Assembly (NCBI GenBank): GCA_002469545.1
Contig: DKMK01000105.1
Span: forward strand, 1 to 35,455
Reading direction: 5' to 3'
DNA length: 35,455 nt
From: Rhodobacterales bacterium UBA7416
GTDB lineage: Bacteria > Pseudomonadota > Alphaproteobacteria > Rhodobacterales > Rhodobacteraceae
The notes under the pieces were generated by a model that saw nothing but the letters and a program-made list of their open reading frames with translations, was not told the DNA's origin and did no database searches. Positions 24,263 through 34,045 of the stretch are shown here, piece by piece; the first letter of the stretch is position 1, and each line of letters starts with the position of its first letter. The translations under genes were made by a program, and so were the position numbers.

Positions 24263-25276
24263 ATGACACAAAAAATTCTACTGACCGGCGGCTTAGGCTA
24301 TATCGGATCGCATACTTATGTCGAACTGATCGCGGCGGGTTATGATGTGGTGATTGTCGATAACCTTAGCAATTCAAAACTGTCTGTGTGCGACCGCTTG
24401 GCCAAAATCACGGGCCAAGAAACATCGTTCATCCAAGCGGATATTTTGGATCGTTCCGCCTTGTCCCAAATATTCGCGAAGGATGCATTTGACGCAGTCA
24501 TTCATTTCGCAGGGCTTAAGGCGGTGGGCGAAAGCGTCGAAAAACCGCTGGATTACATGCAGGTTAATGTCACTGGTCTTGTGAATATATTGCAAGAAAT
24601 GCAGACCGCGAACGTGAATGCATTGGTGTTTTCGTCGTCAGCCACCGTGTACGACGTATCCAATGTTTCGCCTCTAAAAGAGGGAATGCCAACAGGTTAT
24701 ACAAACCCATACGGTTACACAAAATTGGTTTGTGAACAGATTTTGGCGCAGGCCACCCATGCAAACCCAGAATTGAAAACGGGCATTTTGCGATATTTCA
24801 ATCCAGCGGGCGCGCACAGTTCTGGCCTGATCGGTGAAGATCCACGAGATATTCCCAACAATTTGATGCCCTATATTTCGCGCGTTGCGAGTGGTGAATA
24901 TGAGTTCGTGCGTATTTGGGGGGACGATTACCCAACGCCAGATGGCACAGGTGTGCGTGATTACATTCATGTGGATGATTTGGCCACTGGCCATGTTTCA
25001 TCGCTTCATGCGCTGTTAGACAAAGGCGAAAGCCATTTGGTCAATTTGGGGCGTGGTCAAGGATATTCCGTGATGGACGTTTTGAATGCTTATAGCCGCG
25101 CATGTGGGCGTGAATTACCGCATCAAATCTTGCCGCGCCGCGCGGGTGATATCGCACAGATGTACGCCGATGTTGAACAGGCCAAACAGGTTTTGGGGTT
25201 CGAAGTTTGCCGCGATATGGATGCCATGTGCGCAACCAGCTGGAACTGGATCAATACGGGCGCCAAGGATGGCTAG
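24263..25276 (+). CDS. galE: UDP-glucose 4-epimerase
   Basis: Interconverts UDP-glucose and UDP-galactose using bound NAD. An extended SDR of 337 residues with TGGLGYIGSHTYVEL at the N-terminus, FAGLKAVGES, SSSATVYD, catalytic YGYTK, RYFNPAGAH, and GTGVRDYIHVDDLA. It is 4 bp behind the sugar transferase and presumably supplies UDP-galactose for the same polysaccharide. Its TAG overlaps the TAG of convergent murJ in the palindrome CTAG. Confidence 0.96.
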   Translation: MTQKILLTGGLGYIGSHTYVELIAAGYDVVIVDNLSNSKLSVCDRLAKITGQETSFIQADILDRSALSQIFAKDAFDAVIHFAGLKAVGESVEKPLDYMQVNVTGLVNILQEMQTANVNALVFSSSATVYDVSNVSPLKEGMPTGYTNPYGYTKLVCEQILAQATHANPELKTGILRYFNPAGAHSSGLIGEDPRDIPNNLMPYISRVASGEYEFVRIWGDDYPTPDGTGVRDYIHVDDLATGHVSSLHALLDKGESHLVNLGRGQGYSVMDVLNAYSRACGRELPHQILPRRAGDIAQMYADVEQAKQVLGFEVCRDMDAMCATSWNWINTGAKDG

Positions 25277-26817
25277 CCCCGCTTGATGAACCCTTTGACG
25301 TCTTTGCGTGAAACTGCGCCAAATGCCTTTAGGAAGACGCCATAGCTGATGATACCCGACATTATCAGCCCAAACAGCGCGACATAACGCAGTCTTGGGG
25401 TGGTAAAGGCATCCCCCATCATTTTTTGCACCAGATACACCGTGACCCCCATCGCAATGCTGGCCAGTAAAATATAAGGTAGGCGGGATTTAAGGCGGTC
25501 ATCTAATCGCGCCGCATCACCCATTGCGCCACAACCACGCCACAACAAAATAACCATGGCCCAAGACGACATCGTTGTTCCCATTGCTGCTGCAAGGAAG
25601 CCAAACTTCCATGACAGGCCAATTGCCAAACCGACGTTTAAAACCATTGCCGCAAGTGCGAAACGAAATGGTGTTTTGGTGTCTTCACGGGCGAAGTACA
25701 AAGGTTGTAAAACTTTTTGCAAAACAAACGCAGGCAAACCAATCCCATAGATTGCCAATGCGGCTGCGGTTGCCAATGAATCCGATGCGGCAAATGCACC
25801 GCGTTCAAACATCACCGAAATCAATGGATAAGGCACAATTGCCAATGCCACGGCTGATGGCACTGTTAGCAACAGCGAAAATTCCAGTGCTCGGTTAAAG
25901 GCATCACGTCCCCCGGCATCATCACTGGCCAGCAGTTTTCGCGACAGCTCGGGCAATAAAACGATTCCAATTGCAATGCCAACAACGCCCAGAGGCAGTT
26001 GGTACAGCCGATCCGCATAATAAAGCCAAGCGAACGCGCCTTCGAAATAACTGGCAACTTGACGGCCAACCAAAAGGTTGATTTGAACGACACCCCCCGT
26101 CAAGATTGCTGGAACTGCTAGTGTAAACAATCGTTTCATGTCGGGGCCAAACGAGGGCAGGGTGAACGACAACCGCACCCCCATGCGTCGCACCGCGATA
26201 TAAACCAAACCCATCTGTGCAATCCCTGCGACAGCAACGCCCCAAGACAGTGAGGTCCCCATATCCCATTCTAGATTAGCCGCGACGAACATTGTGGCAA
26301 CCAAAATGATGTTTAATAAAACAGGCGCGGCGGCGGCGGCGGTAAAGTGGCGGTGTGCATTCAATATTCCGCTGAATAATGCAGCCAAGGATATGAATAA
26401 AACATATGGGAAAATAATACGTGAAAGGTCAACCGCCAGATCAAAACGCCCGTCTGCGATAAAGCCGCTTGCCATTGCATAGACCAAATAAGGCATGAAT
26501 AGCTGTGCCACTACGGTTAGCAAAATTAGCATACCCGCCAGTGTAGATAACGCCTGTGTGGCGAATTTTTCGTGGTCTTCACCAGCTTCTAGCTTTTTGG
26601 TGTACAGCGGCACAAAGGCCAAATTGAATGCACCTTCAGCGAAAAAACGGCGAAACAGATTGGGCAATGAAAATGCCGCTTGGAAGGCTTCGGCAACGAC
26701 GCCCGTCCCCAAATAGGCGGCCATCATCAAATCGCGAAACAACCCAGCAAAGCGACTGATCAATGTCCAGCCGCCAACGGTTACAAATGACTTTACCATT
26801 TTGCCGGACTTGCTCAT
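25273..26817 (-). CDS. murJ: Lipid II flippase MurJ (MviN)
   Basis: Moves the peptidoglycan precursor lipid II across the inner membrane. 514 residues with about 14 hydrophobic helices. The N-terminus TLISRFAGLFRDLMMAAYLG, FRRFFAEGAFNLAFVPLY and PLGVVGIAIGIVLLPELSR are typical of MurJ. The start overlaps the glnD stop by 4 bp (ATGA). The glnD-murJ order is usual in Rhodobacterales. Confidence 0.97.
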   Translation of the reverse strand: MSKSGKMVKSFVTVGGWTLISRFAGLFRDLMMAAYLGTGVVAEAFQAAFSLPNLFRRFFAEGAFNLAFVPLYTKKLEAGEDHEKFATQALSTLAGMLILLTVVAQLFMPYLVYAMASGFIADGRFDLAVDLSRIIFPYVLFISLAALFSGILNAHRHFTAAAAAPVLLNIILVATMFVAANLEWDMGTSLSWGVAVAGIAQMGLVYIAVRRMGVRLSFTLPSFGPDMKRLFTLAVPAILTGGVVQINLLVGRQVASYFEGAFAWLYYADRLYQLPLGVVGIAIGIVLLPELSRKLLASDDAGGRDAFNRALEFSLLLTVPSAVALAIVPYPLISVMFERGAFAASDSLATAAALAIYGIGLPAFVLQKVLQPLYFAREDTKTPFRFALAAMVLNVGLAIGLSWKFGFLAAAMGTTMSSWAMVILLWRGCGAMGDAARLDDRLKSRLPYILLASIAMGVTVYLVQKMMGDAFTTPRLRYVALFGLIMSGIISYGVFLKAFGAVSRKDVKGFIKRG

Positions 26818-29606
26818 GCCATTGACGCCTCTACACCCAGTTCGATTGCGTGTTGTAATTTTTCACGAATGGCTTGTTGTTTGCTTTCGGATCTAATTTT
26901 TAAGCCAACCATGTCTTTGACATAAAACACATCAACGGCTTGTGCGCCATATGTTGCAATGACGGCGCTGGAGATTTGGATGTTGGCATTCGCCAATGTA
27001 CGGGTCAAATCGAACAGCAAGCTGTGGCGATCACGCGTATCGACTTCGATTATCGTATAAAAATCGGAACCTTCGTTATCGAATGTGATTTGTGTGGGAA
27101 CTTTGAAATTGCGTTCGCGCTTTTTCAATTTATTGCGCCCCTTCAAAACGTCACGCGCGATCACATCGCCCGCCATCGTTCGATCAACCATCTTTTTCAA
27201 TCGATCCAAACGACTGCCATCAAAGGGGAAGCCGTCGTCGTCCTGTATCCAAAATACCTTGGTTACGTATCCATCCGAAGACGTGTAACTGCGTGCATCA
27301 ACAACATTGGCGTTCACCATGGCCAAGGCACCCGATATGCGTGAAAAAATGCCTGGATGATCATGCATCACGAACTGAACACGCGTCGCATCGCGATCCT
27401 TGTCTACTTCAAAATGGGTCGCCATCGGTTGTGTTGCTACGTCCTTAAGCAGTTGTGCGAAAATCAATTGGGTCTCGCTGTCTAGGCCTTGCCAATAAGG
27501 CGGGTAATGACGGTCCAACTCTGTTTGTATATCAACGGGGTCCCAATCAGATAGCTGTTCGGCCAACGTGGCCTTGGCGACTTTAGCAGGATTGTTTTTA
27601 CCATGAGTGTCGATGCCGTCTTGGATCAATGCCCGTGTATGATGATATAGATCACGCAACAATTGCGCTTTCCAATTATTCAATGCACCCGGCGCAACAC
27701 CACGAATATCACAAACAGTAAGGACGGCCAGCAGGTTCAACCGCGTTGTCGTTTTGACGATTGCCGCAAAGTTACTGACGGTTTTTGGATCTGATAGGTC
27801 TCGTTTTTGGGCGAAATCTGACATGACCAAATGGTTTTCAACCAACCAGACAACAGTTTCTGTCTCTGATTCTGACAAACCCAATTCTGGCGCGATTTGT
27901 GCGGCCAGCCGCCCGCCCGCAATTGAATGATCTTCAGGCAGGCCTTTGCCAATGTCATGCAGTAACAAGGCGATGTACAAAACGCGGCGATCAACGCCGT
28001 TTTTTAAGATTCCAGACGACATAGGTAATTCTTCAAGCAAGCTGCCTTGTTCGATCCGTGCCAGTGTCGAAATACACTGGATCGTGTGCTCATCCACAGT
28101 GTAGCTGTGGTAAAAATTGAATTGCATCATGGCGATAATACGTTCGAATTCAGGAATGATCGCGCCCAAAACACCAAGTTCGTTCATACGACGTAATGCA
28201 CGTTCTGGATTGCCGTAATCCAACATCAACGACATGAAAATGCGTTGTGTTTCTGGTGATTGACGGACTTCGTCGGTGATTAAATCCAAGTTCGCAGTGA
28301 CAACGCGCATCGCATCTTGGTGAATTAAGTAACCGGTTTTTAAACCCTCTTCAAAAAGACGTAAAATGTTAATTGGATCGTCCAGAAAGCTGTCTGGATC
28401 GCGCAAATCTATCCGCCCCAAGTCTAAATGGAATAATTCACTCAAGGCCTCTTCTGTATTGCCACGGCGCCAAACCATATTGCGTAATCGATCACCCAAT
28501 GACATTGACGCTTTTACATGTTGTGCTTCCAGTGCCGTTAAGAACACGCGCGTCAATTCACCTGCATGGGTTGCATGGGTGAAATAGTCTTGCATGAACC
28601 GCTCCACTCCGCGCATGCCTTTGCCACCTTGGTATCCCATCCGCTTGGCCACATCGACCTGATGATCAAAAGTTAACTGTTCGGTTGCGCGCCCCGCGTT
28701 TAGGTGCAGATGACATCGAACTGCCCACAGAAAATCATGCGCCGCCACGAAGTTATCGTATTCTTGTTGGGTAAAATAACCCCGTTCAATCATTTGATCA
28801 TGGGTTTGTGCGTGGGCAATATATTTGGTGATCCAAAACAAAGATTGCAAATCACGCAACCCGCCTTTGCCCTCTTTTACGTTGGGTTCCACCATGTAAC
28901 GTTGGCCGCCTTGGCGTTCATGTCGCGCAGCGCGTTCTTCTAGCTTCTCTTCGACATATTCGGTGGCGGTGGATTGAAACAGGTCGCGCCATAACCGTTT
29001 ATTTAAATTGTCGTACAGGCCTTGGTCACCACATAAATGGCGACATTCCATGAGGGCCGTTTTAATCGTTTGATCTGTTTTTCCCAACTGTATGCACTCG
29101 ACAGCGCTTCGCGTGGAATGTCCAACCTTTAGGCGCATATCCCACAGAGTATACAACATGCTTTCGATTATATTTTCGACCCGTGGCGTCATTTTTGACA
29201 ACGTCAAAAACAAAAGATCAATATCTGAAAAGGGTGCCATTTCGCGTCGGCCGTAACCACCAACGGCAACAACAGCCATGCGGTCTGTGCGTGGGCTGCC
29301 TTCCAAAGGATGCAAAATGGTATCTACAAAATTAAACGCATAAGTGATCAACTGATCCTTAAGATAAGAATAGGAAGCAATCGCACGTGGCGATTGAAAC
29401 GGATCAGCACCTAATGCGGTTTCAATGGCGCCACGTCCTTGTTGGTTTTGTTCACTCATGATTTTGGCAAACGCTTGGCGCAGTGTGTCTGTACCTTCGG
29501 TCTGGATCGCATTTTGCACTGCAGTGTCCAATTTTTCCTTATCAAAAAGCAAATCGGGCGCGCATATTAGCGCACCCGTTTCAGACAAACCATCAGTTGA
29601 AGTCAT
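26814..29606 (-). CDS. glnD: PII uridylyltransferase / uridylyl-removing enzyme
   Basis: A bifunctional nitrogen sensor: it adds UMP to PII proteins under nitrogen limitation and removes it when glutamine is high. About 930 residues. The nucleotidyltransferase domain has VAVGGYGRREMAPFSDIDLLFL (~115-136). The HD domain has LLLHDIGKGLPEDHS. Two C-terminal ACT domains follow (VQFVMHDHPGIFSRISGALAM and TIIEVDTRDRHSLLFDLTRTLA). The start MTSTDGLSETG lies 4 bp after the lipoprotein stop. Longer in-frame extension to 29711 runs into that gene and is rejected. PII genes themselves are not in the window. Confidence 0.97.
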   Translation of the reverse strand: MTSTDGLSETGALICAPDLLFDKEKLDTAVQNAIQTEGTDTLRQAFAKIMSEQNQQGRGAIETALGADPFQSPRAIASYSYLKDQLITYAFNFVDTILHPLEGSPRTDRMAVVAVGGYGRREMAPFSDIDLLFLTLSKMTPRVENIIESMLYTLWDMRLKVGHSTRSAVECIQLGKTDQTIKTALMECRHLCGDQGLYDNLNKRLWRDLFQSTATEYVEEKLEERAARHERQGGQRYMVEPNVKEGKGGLRDLQSLFWITKYIAHAQTHDQMIERGYFTQQEYDNFVAAHDFLWAVRCHLHLNAGRATEQLTFDHQVDVAKRMGYQGGKGMRGVERFMQDYFTHATHAGELTRVFLTALEAQHVKASMSLGDRLRNMVWRRGNTEEALSELFHLDLGRIDLRDPDSFLDDPINILRLFEEGLKTGYLIHQDAMRVVTANLDLITDEVRQSPETQRIFMSLMLDYGNPERALRRMNELGVLGAIIPEFERIIAMMQFNFYHSYTVDEHTIQCISTLARIEQGSLLEELPMSSGILKNGVDRRVLYIALLLHDIGKGLPEDHSIAGGRLAAQIAPELGLSESETETVVWLVENHLVMSDFAQKRDLSDPKTVSNFAAIVKTTTRLNLLAVLTVCDIRGVAPGALNNWKAQLLRDLYHHTRALIQDGIDTHGKNNPAKVAKATLAEQLSDWDPVDIQTELDRHYPPYWQGLDSETQLIFAQLLKDVATQPMATHFEVDKDRDATRVQFVMHDHPGIFSRISGALAMVNANVVDARSYTSSDGYVTKVFWIQDDDGFPFDGSRLDRLKKMVDRTMAGDVIARDVLKGRNKLKKRERNFKVPTQITFDNEGSDFYTIIEVDTRDRHSLLFDLTRTLANANIQISSAVIATYGAQAVDVFYVKDMVGLKIRSESKQQAIREKLQHAIELGVEASMA

Positions 29607-29610
29607 GTGT

Positions 29611-30798
29611 TTATGATCCCGAGCCACCAAATTTAGTAGGAGCCGATGAAATAACGCGTAGGCCCCCTGCGGATGCTTCTGCCACAGAAAGGGCGCGTTG
29701 TGTAGAACCATTATTCAACAAGCGAAATGCGCCACTGGCACCGCGGAACCCTTGGCTACGTGTTAATTGTGAGCGTTGAGCGGCTCCTGCATTTTTGCTA
29801 TTCAGCAATTCCGCGAACGCTTTCATCCCGTCATACGCAATGCCAGCCAACGGATGTGGCGCTGTTCCATATGTGTTATTAAAACGGCCATTAAACGCGC
29901 TGATTGCAGCCCCATCTGGAATTGCGAACCAGCCACCACGAAGTCCCGCTGCTCCTAATGTTGATTGTGGAATATCCCAACGTGCTAAACCCAGCACTTT
30001 GATGTTTTCGATATCCAATCCACCAGCAGGCAATCGTTGTGCCAACAATGGTAATCCAGATGCGCTGTCAGCGGTTAAAACCACAGCCGTAGAACCAGAT
30101 TCGCCCAGTTTTGCGGCAATTGCAGGTGCCGAACCGGAAATCCCTTCTGGTGAAAACGGATATGAATATGTTCCTACGAAACGTGCGCCTGTGCGCGATG
30201 CCGCAGATTTAACGGCATTTGCCGCCGCAGTACCCGCCGCGTTTTGGGGTGCCACAACAGCCACAGATTTATACCCTTTGGCGGATGCATATCCCACAAT
30301 TCGGTTCGCTGTGTTTTGGGGTGAATTCCCCAAAACGAAAACATTTCCACCTGCGACACTGATATTGTTTGAAAAGCTAAGAACATTGATGTTCTTGGCT
30401 GCCGCAACTTTCCCAACTGCATTGGCAGATTCTGCGAACAGCGGGCCAATAATGATTTTTGCGCCATTAGAAATTGCCGTTTGGGCAGCGGTGGCTGCCT
30501 GTGCTGGGTTGCCAGCAGTTGCGTAAACACGCATATTTATTTTCGCATTTGGATGATCGGCAATTGCCATTTCCGCGGCGCGGATCAAATTGTTTGCCAA
30601 ATTCTCTTGGTTGGCGTCACCAGATCCAGATGGCACCAACAGTGCAACTTTTACAGTGGCATTTGGATTGATCCGTGGTCCGTCAGCCGCATCGCCAGAC
30701 TGTGTGTTTGTTACGGGTTCGCATGCCGCCAACGACAGCGCCAAAATCCCGCCCAGCATCGCGCGACGCCCACTTGAAATCGAAGTCCTATAATTCAT
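29611..30798 (-). CDS. LppC/LpoA-family lipoprotein (penicillin-binding protein activator-like)
   Basis: A 395-residue exported lipoprotein. The signal peptide begins MNYRTSISSGRRAMLGGIL and ends with lipobox LAAC (about residue 26). The mature part is a periplasmic-binding type I fold (VKVALLVPSGSGD, NGAKIIIGPLFAESANAV, GIAYDGMKAF) like LpoA/LppC. In E. coli LpoA activates PBP1A, but alphaproteobacterial members lack the N-terminal TPR domain, and their role is inferred. Start 30798 has a GGGGAAGAG stretch upstream; ORF extension to 30849 is unsupported. It is followed at 4 bp by glnD and diverges from rsmI. Confidence 0.9.
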   Translation of the reverse strand: MNYRTSISSGRRAMLGGILALSLAACEPVTNTQSGDAADGPRINPNATVKVALLVPSGSGDANQENLANNLIRAAEMAIADHPNAKINMRVYATAGNPAQAATAAQTAISNGAKIIIGPLFAESANAVGKVAAAKNINVLSFSNNISVAGGNVFVLGNSPQNTANRIVGYASAKGYKSVAVVAPQNAAGTAAANAVKSAASRTGARFVGTYSYPFSPEGISGSAPAIAAKLGESGSTAVVLTADSASGLPLLAQRLPAGGLDIENIKVLGLARWDIPQSTLGAAGLRGGWFAIPDGAAISAFNGRFNNTYGTAPHPLAGIAYDGMKAFAELLNSKNAGAAQRSQLTRSQGFRGASGAFRLLNNGSTQRALSVAEASAGGLRVISSAPTKFGGSGS

Positions 30799-30911
30799 TT
30801 GCTCTTCCCCACCCAAAAATACTGGTAACTGCACTAACGCTTGTGTCAAAAGGTAGGGGATAGGTCGCCAAATTACAACGGTCGGCCCAAGACATGGGCG
30901 GAAAAATTCGC

Positions 30912-31769
30912 ATGATTACGAAAAAACTGGACGCAGGATTGCATATTTTGGCAACACCGATTGGTACTGCCAATGACATTACGTTACGTGCGTTACAGAT
31001 TTTGCGCGACGCAGACGCATTGGCCGCAGAAGACACGCGCGTGCTGCGTAAATTGATGGATATCCACGGAATTGATTTGGACGGTCGGCGCATTATGCCA
31101 TATCACGATCACAACGGTGATGCGCAGCGGCCCAGAATTATGGAGCTTTTGGCGGCGGGAAAAACAGTTGCCTATGCGTCTGATGCGGGAACACCATTAA
31201 TCGCCGATCCTGGGTTTTCATTGACCAAAGAAGCAATCGCACAAGGTTATCGCATTCACGCAGCGCCTGGTGCCAGTGCGGTACTGACCGCGCTTTGCTT
31301 GGCAGGACAACCAACGGATAATTTCTTTTTTGGCGGTTTTTTGGGATCAAAGTCATCACAACGTGTGAAAAACTTGGAAAAAGTGGCTGCGCTTGGTGCG
31401 ACGCTTGTTTACTATGAATCTCCTAAGCGCACGATCGCGGCCCTGACCGATATGGCTATGGTGCTTGGATCTGATCGCAAAGTTTCAGTCTGTCGCGAAT
31501 TGACCAAAAGATTCGAAGAAGTCATTCGAGGAACAATTACTGAGGCCATTGGCGAAATTGAAACTCGAAACAGTTTCAAAGGCGAAGTCGTCATCGTTTT
31601 GGGTCCACCCATTAAAAAAGAGATAAGCGATGACGATATTCACAATGCCTTAAGCATTGCACTGCAAGAATACAGGATCAAAGATGCCGCGACGCAAATA
31701 GCAGAACAATTCGGTATCCCACGCAAACGTGCCTATGAAATGGCGCTTAAAATCAAGAATGGTGATTAA
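30912..31769 (+). CDS. rsmI: 16S rRNA (cytidine-1402-2'-O)-methyltransferase RsmI
   Basis: A SAM-dependent tetrapyrrole-methylase-fold enzyme that 2'-O-methylates C1402 of 16S rRNA. About 285 residues: LHILATPIGTANDITLRAL, AEDTRVLRKLM, ASDAGTPLIADPGF, GASAVLTAL and YYESPKRTIAAL are family motifs. ATG 30912 is preferred (GGCGGA upstream); ATG 30894 six codons earlier is an alternative. Its TAA shares one base with the next ATG. rsmI-yraN-gshB is a common alphaproteobacterial order. Confidence 0.95.
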   Translation: MITKKLDAGLHILATPIGTANDITLRALQILRDADALAAEDTRVLRKLMDIHGIDLDGRRIMPYHDHNGDAQRPRIMELLAAGKTVAYASDAGTPLIADPGFSLTKEAIAQGYRIHAAPGASAVLTALCLAGQPTDNFFFGGFLGSKSSQRVKNLEKVAALGATLVYYESPKRTIAALTDMAMVLGSDRKVSVCRELTKRFEEVIRGTITEAIGEIETRNSFKGEVVIVLGPPIKKEISDDDIHNALSIALQEYRIKDAATQIAEQFGIPRKRAYEMALKIKNGD

Positions 31770-32116
31770 TGTCTTTAACAGCATATCATGCAGGGCTTGC
31801 GGCAGAACATTGTGTTGCTGATAAATATACGCGATGTGGTTTAGATATTGTCGCGGAACGGTTTAAATCATCCATGGGCGAAATTGATTTAATCGCGCGC
31901 CATAATGACAAATTATATTTCATCGAAGTCAAAAAAAGCAAAACGTTTGATCGTGCGGCTAATGCGCTGGGTGCGCGCCAAATGAAGCGTATTCAAAATG
32001 CATCGCTGTGTTACCTGCAAAAAATGGGCCTGCCTTTGGAAACAAAGATGCGTTTCGATGTGGCTTTGGTTGACGCCCAAGGTTTCATAAAAGTGATCCC
32101 AAACGCCATTCATTGA
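31769..32116 (+). CDS. YraN/UPF0102 nuclease-fold protein
   Basis: A 115-residue member of UPF0102 with the restriction-endonuclease-like signature GEIDLIARHNDKLYFIEVKKS (Asp, then Glu-x-Lys). Its function is unsettled. It overlaps rsmI by one base (TAATG), its usual neighbour, so it is translationally coupled. Confidence 0.92.
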   Translation: MSLTAYHAGLAAEHCVADKYTRCGLDIVAERFKSSMGEIDLIARHNDKLYFIEVKKSKTFDRAANALGARQMKRIQNASLCYLQKMGLPLETKMRFDVALVDAQGFIKVIPNAIH

Positions 32117-32186
32117 GCTAAGCATCCCTTGCATCAATGCTGGCCATGGGTCATGTATCTAAAACACTTATGTTTTGGAGAAACCG

Positions 32187-33125
32187 ATGCCCCTTAAAAT
32201 CGCCATACAAATGGACCCGATTGAACCAATTGATATCAACGCAGACAGCACGTTTCGTATCATGGAAGAAGCGCAAGCGCGTGGGCATGAGCTTTTCTAT
32301 TATACACCAGATCAGCTGGCCTACGAAGACGGCCAAATAATTGCAATTGGTTGGCCTGTTACTGTTCGCCGCGAAGTTGGTAATCACTTCACCAAAGGCG
32401 AAAAGATCAAAATAGCGCTGGCTGACTGGGATGTTGTCTGGCTTCGCCAAGATCCACCATTTGACATGGGATATATCACCACAACGCATTTGCTGGATAT
32501 GGTTCATCCCGACACATTGGTGGTTAACGATCCACAATGGGTGCGTAACTATCCAGAAAAACTGTTGGTTTTAAATTTCCCTGATTTGACACCGCCAACA
32601 ACCATCGCGCGCGATATCGACATCCTCAAAGCATTCAAAGAAAAGCACAAAGACATCATTCTAAAGCCATTGTACGGCAATGGCGGAGCAGGTGTTTTCC
32701 GTCTTGGTCCAGATGATAAAAACCTAAGTTCTCTGCACGAATTATTTTGTGGCATTAACAACGAACCACTGATTGCCCAAAAATTTCTGCCCGATGTATC
32801 CAAGGGCGACAAGCGTGTTATTTTGATCGACGGCGAACCAGTTGGTGCAATCAACCGCGTTCCAGCCAAGGGCGAAACACGTTCTAACATGCACGTTGGT
32901 GGCCGACCCGAAAAGGTGGCCTTGGATGAACGTGATTTGGAAATTTGCGCCGCAATTGGCCCCTTGTTGAAAGAAAAGGGTCAGGTGTTTGTTGGTATCG
33001 ACGTGATTGGCGGCAACTTGACGGAAATCAACGTCACATCCCCAACAGGCATTCAAGAATTAGAACGCTTTGACAACATTAACGTAGCTGAAAAAATCTG
33101 GATTGCGATCGAAAGCAAATTCTAA
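32187..33125 (+). CDS. gshB: Glutathione synthase
   Basis: Ligates glycine to gamma-glutamylcysteine using ATP. 312 residues, ATP-grasp fold: IAIQMDPIEPIDINADSTF at the N-terminus, DVVWLRQDPPFDMGYITTTH, ILKPLYGNGGAGVFRL, and INVTSPTGIQEL, all typical. ATG 32187 follows TGGAGAAACCG; the in-frame TTG at 32175 lies inside this ribosome site. Its TAA shares one base with the next gene (TAATG). Confidence 0.97.
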   Translation: MPLKIAIQMDPIEPIDINADSTFRIMEEAQARGHELFYYTPDQLAYEDGQIIAIGWPVTVRREVGNHFTKGEKIKIALADWDVVWLRQDPPFDMGYITTTHLLDMVHPDTLVVNDPQWVRNYPEKLLVLNFPDLTPPTTIARDIDILKAFKEKHKDIILKPLYGNGGAGVFRLGPDDKNLSSLHELFCGINNEPLIAQKFLPDVSKGDKRVILIDGEPVGAINRVPAKGETRSNMHVGGRPEKVALDERDLEICAAIGPLLKEKGQVFVGIDVIGGNLTEINVTSPTGIQELERFDNINVAEKIWIAIESKF

Positions 33126-33838
33126 TGTCGCTGCGCTTTGGGTTTTACAGTCTGGGATCACGCATATTTATGAAATTCCCGATGCGCGTGGTCAAGAATG
33201 TGCCATGGTTGCGCAGGTATCTGGATGTAGTTGCAAAATATAGCAACCATTCCCGCCACGGTGTAAAAACTGAAACTATGAAACTCGGGTTTGGTAAAAA
33301 TGTTGTGTCTGCATTGGCGGTGAACGACGCAACACCGCAGGTGGTTTTATATGTCCACGGGGGTGGGTTCGTTTTTGGCAGCGCAGACGTGTATAAAGGG
33401 TTTGTTGTCAAAATATCGACACGTCTGGGTTTGCAAGTGATTATCCCAGATTATGCCTTGGCCCCTGAACAGCCATTCCCAGCTGGATTTAATGACGTGA
33501 TGAACTGCTATACTGCTTTGCTAGACCAAGGGTACGAAGGCAAGGATATTGCATTGATGGGCGACAGTGCGGGGGGGAATCTGATCTTGGCCGCTTTGGC
33601 AGAAATACTTAAGCGCGATTTGCCAAAACCTGCCTGTATTGTGGCTTTGGCAGCGCAGACTGATTTCACCTTCCAAGGGGCTAGTTTGACAGAAAATCGC
33701 AAATCAGATTGTGTTCTGGTCAGCGAGCGATACGGTGAATTACGTGAGAAATACCTAAATACTCAAGATCCACGAGATCCACGTGCCTCTCCTCTGTTTG
33801 CCACGTTTACCGATGCACCCCCTGTACGATTTATTTGA
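33125..33838 (+). CDS. Alpha/beta hydrolase, HSL-like, C-terminally truncated
   Basis: A 237-residue esterase/lipase-like protein with the oxyanion motif HGGGF (78-82) and nucleophile elbow GDSAGG with Ser148. Hormone-sensitive-lipase-like relatives run about 290-310 residues and carry the catalytic Asp and His after the segment corresponding to SPLFATFTDAPPV. Here the frame ends three residues later (RFI then TGA), so the triad is incomplete. The sequence beyond belongs to another gene on the other strand. It is therefore a gene fragment at a breakpoint, probably inactive. It is translationally coupled to gshB. Confidence 0.82.
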   Translation: MSLRFGFYSLGSRIFMKFPMRVVKNVPWLRRYLDVVAKYSNHSRHGVKTETMKLGFGKNVVSALAVNDATPQVVLYVHGGGFVFGSADVYKGFVVKISTRLGLQVIIPDYALAPEQPFPAGFNDVMNCYTALLDQGYEGKDIALMGDSAGGNLILAALAEILKRDLPKPACIVALAAQTDFTFQGASLTENRKSDCVLVSERYGELREKYLNTQDPRDPRASPLFATFTDAPPVRFI

Positions 33839-34030
33839 AAAACATTGCCACACCCTTTTAGCATCTGTATCTTCGATGACAAAGCAATAACCTTCCGGTT
33901 TTGGGTTGAAACGGCAGTTGGGATGCAATGCGTGGATATGCCATGGGGCATTCCGCCTTGCCAGATTTTGGCACAACGGTGCAATCTCGTTGCGGTCGAT
34001 TTCCGTGAAATCCGGGGCTGAATGTTTCAT
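33755..34030 (-). pseudogene. 5' fragment of a small gene in the DUF3830/RidA segment
   Basis: An ORF of 91 codons with a good start (AGAGG seven bases before ATG), 15 bp after the RidA-like stop. About the first 65 residues look genuine and folded (MKHSAPDFTEIDRNEIAPL, WHIHALHPNCRFNPKP, YCFVIEDTD). From about VWQCFS onward the translation is antisense to the hydrolase gene and is low-complexity Lys/Arg/Gly. The true 3' end is missing. I do not recognise the family. Position suggests a role with the neighbouring catabolic-type genes. Confidence 0.6.
33828..33845. other. Breakpoint between two truncated, converging genes
   Basis: The hydrolase loses its 3' part here, and the minus-strand ORF starting at 34030 loses its own 3' part at the same place, running on as antisense of the hydrolase. 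No terminal inverted repeats, target duplication, tRNA or transposase sequence is visible at the join. The exact base cannot be fixed from one sequence. Confidence 0.65.
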
Positions 34031-34045
34031 CTCATTGCCTCTGAC

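Noticed and set aside
29795..30526. Long plus-strand ORF opposite the lipoprotein gene
   Set aside because: It is an antisense shadow of an Ala/Gly-rich gene, with no start signals or recognisable domains.
30708..30798. Tat signal in the LppC-like lipoprotein (SSGRRAML)
   Set aside because: The twin-arginine context lacks the full S-R-R-x-F-L-K pattern, and a lipobox Cys gives a simpler explanation.
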